Assembly (NCBI GenBank): GCA_019614645.1
Contig: JABWDB010000019.1
Coordinates: 4,262,501 to 4,326,500, forward strand
Length of the DNA stretch: 64,000 bases
Origin: Stratiolaelaps scimitus
Taxonomy: Eukaryota > Arthropoda > Arachnida > Mesostigmata > Laelapidae
Reading direction: 5' to 3'
Below are positions 60,869 through 64,000 of the stretch, one piece after another (position 1 is the stretch's first letter; every line of letters begins with the position of its first letter). A program made the translations under genes and the position numbers. The notes under the pieces were generated by a model. The model did no database searches, was not told the origin of the DNA, and saw only the letters and a list, made by a program, of their open reading frames with translations.

Positions 60869-61330
60869 AATTATTATTATTTTACATCAACTATATTTGC
60901 GTTACTTTCGTACTATTTAATGTTGGCTTTCCGAATTGAGTTGATAAGGATCCAGGAAATTTTCCATTACGTACCTTTCAATGAAACTATCTTCACTAAA
61001 CAAACAGAGCCCGAATGCTAAACACACAATGAAGCTTTTTTGATATTAAAACTTTAGCAGGTTTTTATTGAATCCATCATTCACTTCACTCGGTCATATT
61101 TGTTTATCGTCACATCGTTCACTTTATTATCGTGTCCATTAAAATCGTAGAATCTTCGCTATCCTCTTTAGTCTTCACTTTCGCTTTCTCGTCCAACTTT
61201 CCCTCAGTCATAATCAGCATCATCACTATCAATCAATTATTTCAGCAATTATCGGTTCATCGATCAAATGAATTAATGGAATGCTAAAATTGCATTACCT
61301 TCTTCCCCCGTCCGCATAAGTATTTAATTT

Positions 61331-61407
<77 letters not shown>

Positions 61408-61408
61408 G

Positions 61409-61451
<43 letters not shown>

Positions 61452-64000
61452 CATTGGTTTGTGGTTGCTGTAGATGTCGCTTCCTACCGGTCGTGCCGGC
61501 AGCATGAGAGGATCCTTACTCTGACGATAGCCAACGGCCGTATAGCCGTCATCTGCCTGCGCTCTTTCGATATATAGTTCATTTTTACAGTTACAAATAT
61601 GTCACTCTCTTGTATCCGCACCATCTTCATCTCGGTCATTACATCATCATATTATATTGTATCAGTGACAGGGAGCCACACCTCTATCGTTTGGTCGTCG
61701 TTCCGCCCTCCGTGATTCTGTCCTCTCCCCCCGTTGCAGTCAATTATACTCACCTCGCCACGAATCTAATAGCTCTAACACAACAATTGAATAATGGTTA
61801 CGTAACATTCGTCAACGATCAAATGGCCACCAATGTCCTGTAACTGCGCGAAAAACAATCCGGCCTCCTAATGTCATGTAAGTTGTTTTCTCAGTAACGA
61901 AGATAATATCCCTATCATTTTGTGTCATTTATTTTGTGTGTTTGTGTGTGCGTGCGTGTGTGTGTGTGTTCACTCTGTCCAGCAATGATCGATAAACGGA
62001 TTTCTACATTTTTCAATTCGTTTGAATTCGTTTGTCACCTTCTCATTGTACCATGCTTGTATGCGGCGGGAGTTTTGCGTATGCTTGTTGCGACGCCATC
62101 ATCACTGAAAGGAATCAATGGTCGGAGGACGTCCCGTGATTGTGATGTATCTTAATCGTCATTTCACGATTTGCTCATAATTATTTCGCGCGTCAATTAT
62201 TACCTTAGATAATTGACAACATAAAGCAGCGTGTGTGTGTGTGTGTGTGTCTCGCTCCTAAACCGAACCTCAACCGTATCGGCCACCCACGCTGCTGCTC
62301 TCACATCGTTTTGGTCAAGCTCGTCGCGTTCGATGGTATGCCCTAATGTTAGTTTAATACATATCGATATAGTTCGTTATTGATTAATCCTTTCACTAGG
62401 TCATTATCAAAGAGAGATTCGAGGTCTCGCTCTCGCCTCCTGGCTCATCACAACAACGCATAAGCCTCTTGCACATTTTTTTACTTTTATTTCTCCCATT
62501 TTTATCTCTGTATCATAAATACATCGACACATACGCCTTGTGTTCATCTCAACTTATCCCTTGCAATTTATAGCAATGGTTATTTTCAAGCAAAACAAAA
62601 AAGTCATAGCCGGCATCGAGTCGCCACTATCGAGGATCAATACATTTGATTCATTTCGAATGACGTCGGTTATCATTAGTGTACTCGCTAACCGTAAAAT
62701 GAGGTCACGTGAAAACGGTGGCGTGGTTTTGAACAGTGGACCCCAGTCGTTGTTCCATCATATCTTTAGCTTCGATGGTTGAGGTTCACGCGCGAAAAAT
62801 TGTTCCGGCCACCAGATACGCCGATGGGCTTACCTCAATTGTCGTGATTTGATATCGGTATTATTGACGGAGATTTTCGCGAGTTGCCATCGTACGAGCA
62901 GCTCGTAATGCGCTGGCTATTACGTACTTCTGAAACTTTGCCCTGCACAGCTCGATATATCCTGGACCAGAGTAAGTGCATGTGCTATTGGAAAATGATT
63001 TTTTTGGCTACAAGATGGCATCGAAACGCAACGACTATTTATTTGGGACACAGGTTAAATACGGGAATGATCAGGGTTTCTGGTGTGGCTTGCAATAGTT
63101 CAATGGCGACATATAATCACGATTCGTGAATCTCTCCGTAAATTAGCGCATTTCCTGTGGTATAACAGTGGATAGAAACAAACGATTAGTACGTTTAGGG
63201 TATAGAAGGGAGAATTGGGGTGAACGGTGCCGGAAAACTTAGTGTTGCCATAGGGTGAGAGCATCGGACAGTATGTTGCCAGACGCTTCATCAACACGAT
63301 ATATGATTAGCCCTCTCTGCTCCCCGACTAAACTGCAGTATAAGGAAGTAAGCTCTTACGGAACCATATTCGTATTCTCGGCGGCCTAAGCTTTGGAAAA
63401 AGAATTAGATGGAGACAACTCAGATCATTTAAAGGACTCCTTAAATGAACATGTAACCTAGTAACAAAATAGGTTCTATTACGCTTACAATGCCAGCAAA
63501 AAAAGATCTTATGAATTATATAATCGCGTGTTTCAAAAGCATATATATTTGTTTCTCGTTTTTAAGACCCAAACCGCACTGTTGCAAGAGACCCCACTCT
63601 GTGCTGTAACTCGGAACAGCCTTCTGGTCAGCACTTCTCTATGGTCATCGTCATAGCAAGATATGTAGAATGTACAACGATCTGGGCAACTAAACCGAGC
63701 TCCGAACACAATTTTAATGATAACATCAATAATTAAAAAGGAAAACCTCAAAGACCACCGATGTCACCCCCATTTTACGGTACTCGTAATTACATCACCG
63801 TTTTTCAAACACGGATTCGCCTGTGCGTGTGGGTGTGTATGTATCTTTCTGTGTGTGTGTGTGTTTGTTTGTGCCGTCCACTATAATTAATTATCATATT
63901 TTCGCTATTATCTTTATTACTGCCATAATCATCACCGTCATCATCAAACGTTTCATATTTATTATTATATACACATTAAACACTGCTTCAATGCAGCTCC
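60869..64000. other. Non-coding AT-rich stretch, no supported gene
   Basis: It contains a very long (TA)n tract at 61332-61450, (TG)n at about 61937-61971, (TG)n at 62230-62252 and (TG)n near 63850-63866. Open frames are all short, and no domain was recognised. Confidence 0.45.
61332..61450. repeat. Long (TA)n microsatellite
   Basis: Nearly 120 bases of TA are interrupted only by ACG and TG near 61407 and 61421. It is the longest simple tract in the window and can form cruciforms. Confidence 0.95.

Noticed and set aside
61284..61505. Tyr-Ile repeat frame
   Set aside because: It is a translation of the (TA)n tract.
1..64000. CRISPR arrays, operons or prophage
   Set aside because: No regularly spaced direct repeats or prokaryotic gene organisation exists. 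The repeats are eukaryotic in type.

Overview
This is a window of animal nuclear DNA. There is no operon layout, no ribosome binding sites and no dense coding. Instead it holds long non-coding stretches, many (TA)n, (GA)n, (CA)n and trinucleotide microsatellites, tRNA-derived SINE-like repeats, a Tc1/mariner element and a non-LTR retrotransposon. The mixture suits an invertebrate, most likely an arthropod. A mite or tick is possible, but no host gene is recognisable enough to prove it. No complete host gene could be identified.

The dominant feature is a GC-rich island at about 11760-16200, carrying a nearly intact non-LTR retrotransposon on the minus strand. ORF1 (16100 down to 14762) is Gag-like, with three zinc knuckles. 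ORF2 (14765 down to 11815) carries a C2H2 zinc finger, a reverse transcriptase with a YMDD active site, and a C-terminal CCHC plus PD...D restriction-like endonuclease of the R2/NeSL type. ORF1 and ORF2 overlap as ATGA. Each ORF carries one single-base frameshift, so this copy is probably dead but young. A Gag-like ORF1 combined with a restriction-like-endonuclease ORF2 is the most interesting thing in the window.

At 30236-31477 lies a Tc3-like Tc1/mariner element with about 200-bp terminal inverted repeats, a TA target duplication and a decayed DD34E transposase. A second, strongly deleted mariner-type transposase remnant lies on the minus strand at about 46858-47179.

Three dispersed repeat families recur. 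S1 is tRNA-related with a B-box (about 3485, 7605, 27565, 38535, 40231 minus, and a fragment at 52050). S2 is tRNA-related with a conserved tail in TTTAATAAACCAATAAA (about 25070 minus, 30080, 38438 minus, 46105). R1 is a roughly 190-bp repeat starting TTTTGAGAGGAGGAAATTT (7345 minus, 52224, 57143, and a fragment at 1).

The rest is mostly unannotatable. A few stretches look like decayed or spliced coding sequence without a recognisable family: 4558-5040 (only two stops in 161 codons), 3799-4002, 8864-9982 on the minus strand, 19285-19993 and 34741-35013. They are reported at low confidence. A perfect 66-bp palindrome at 45143-45208 and a 24-bp minisatellite at 60783-60868 are also notable.
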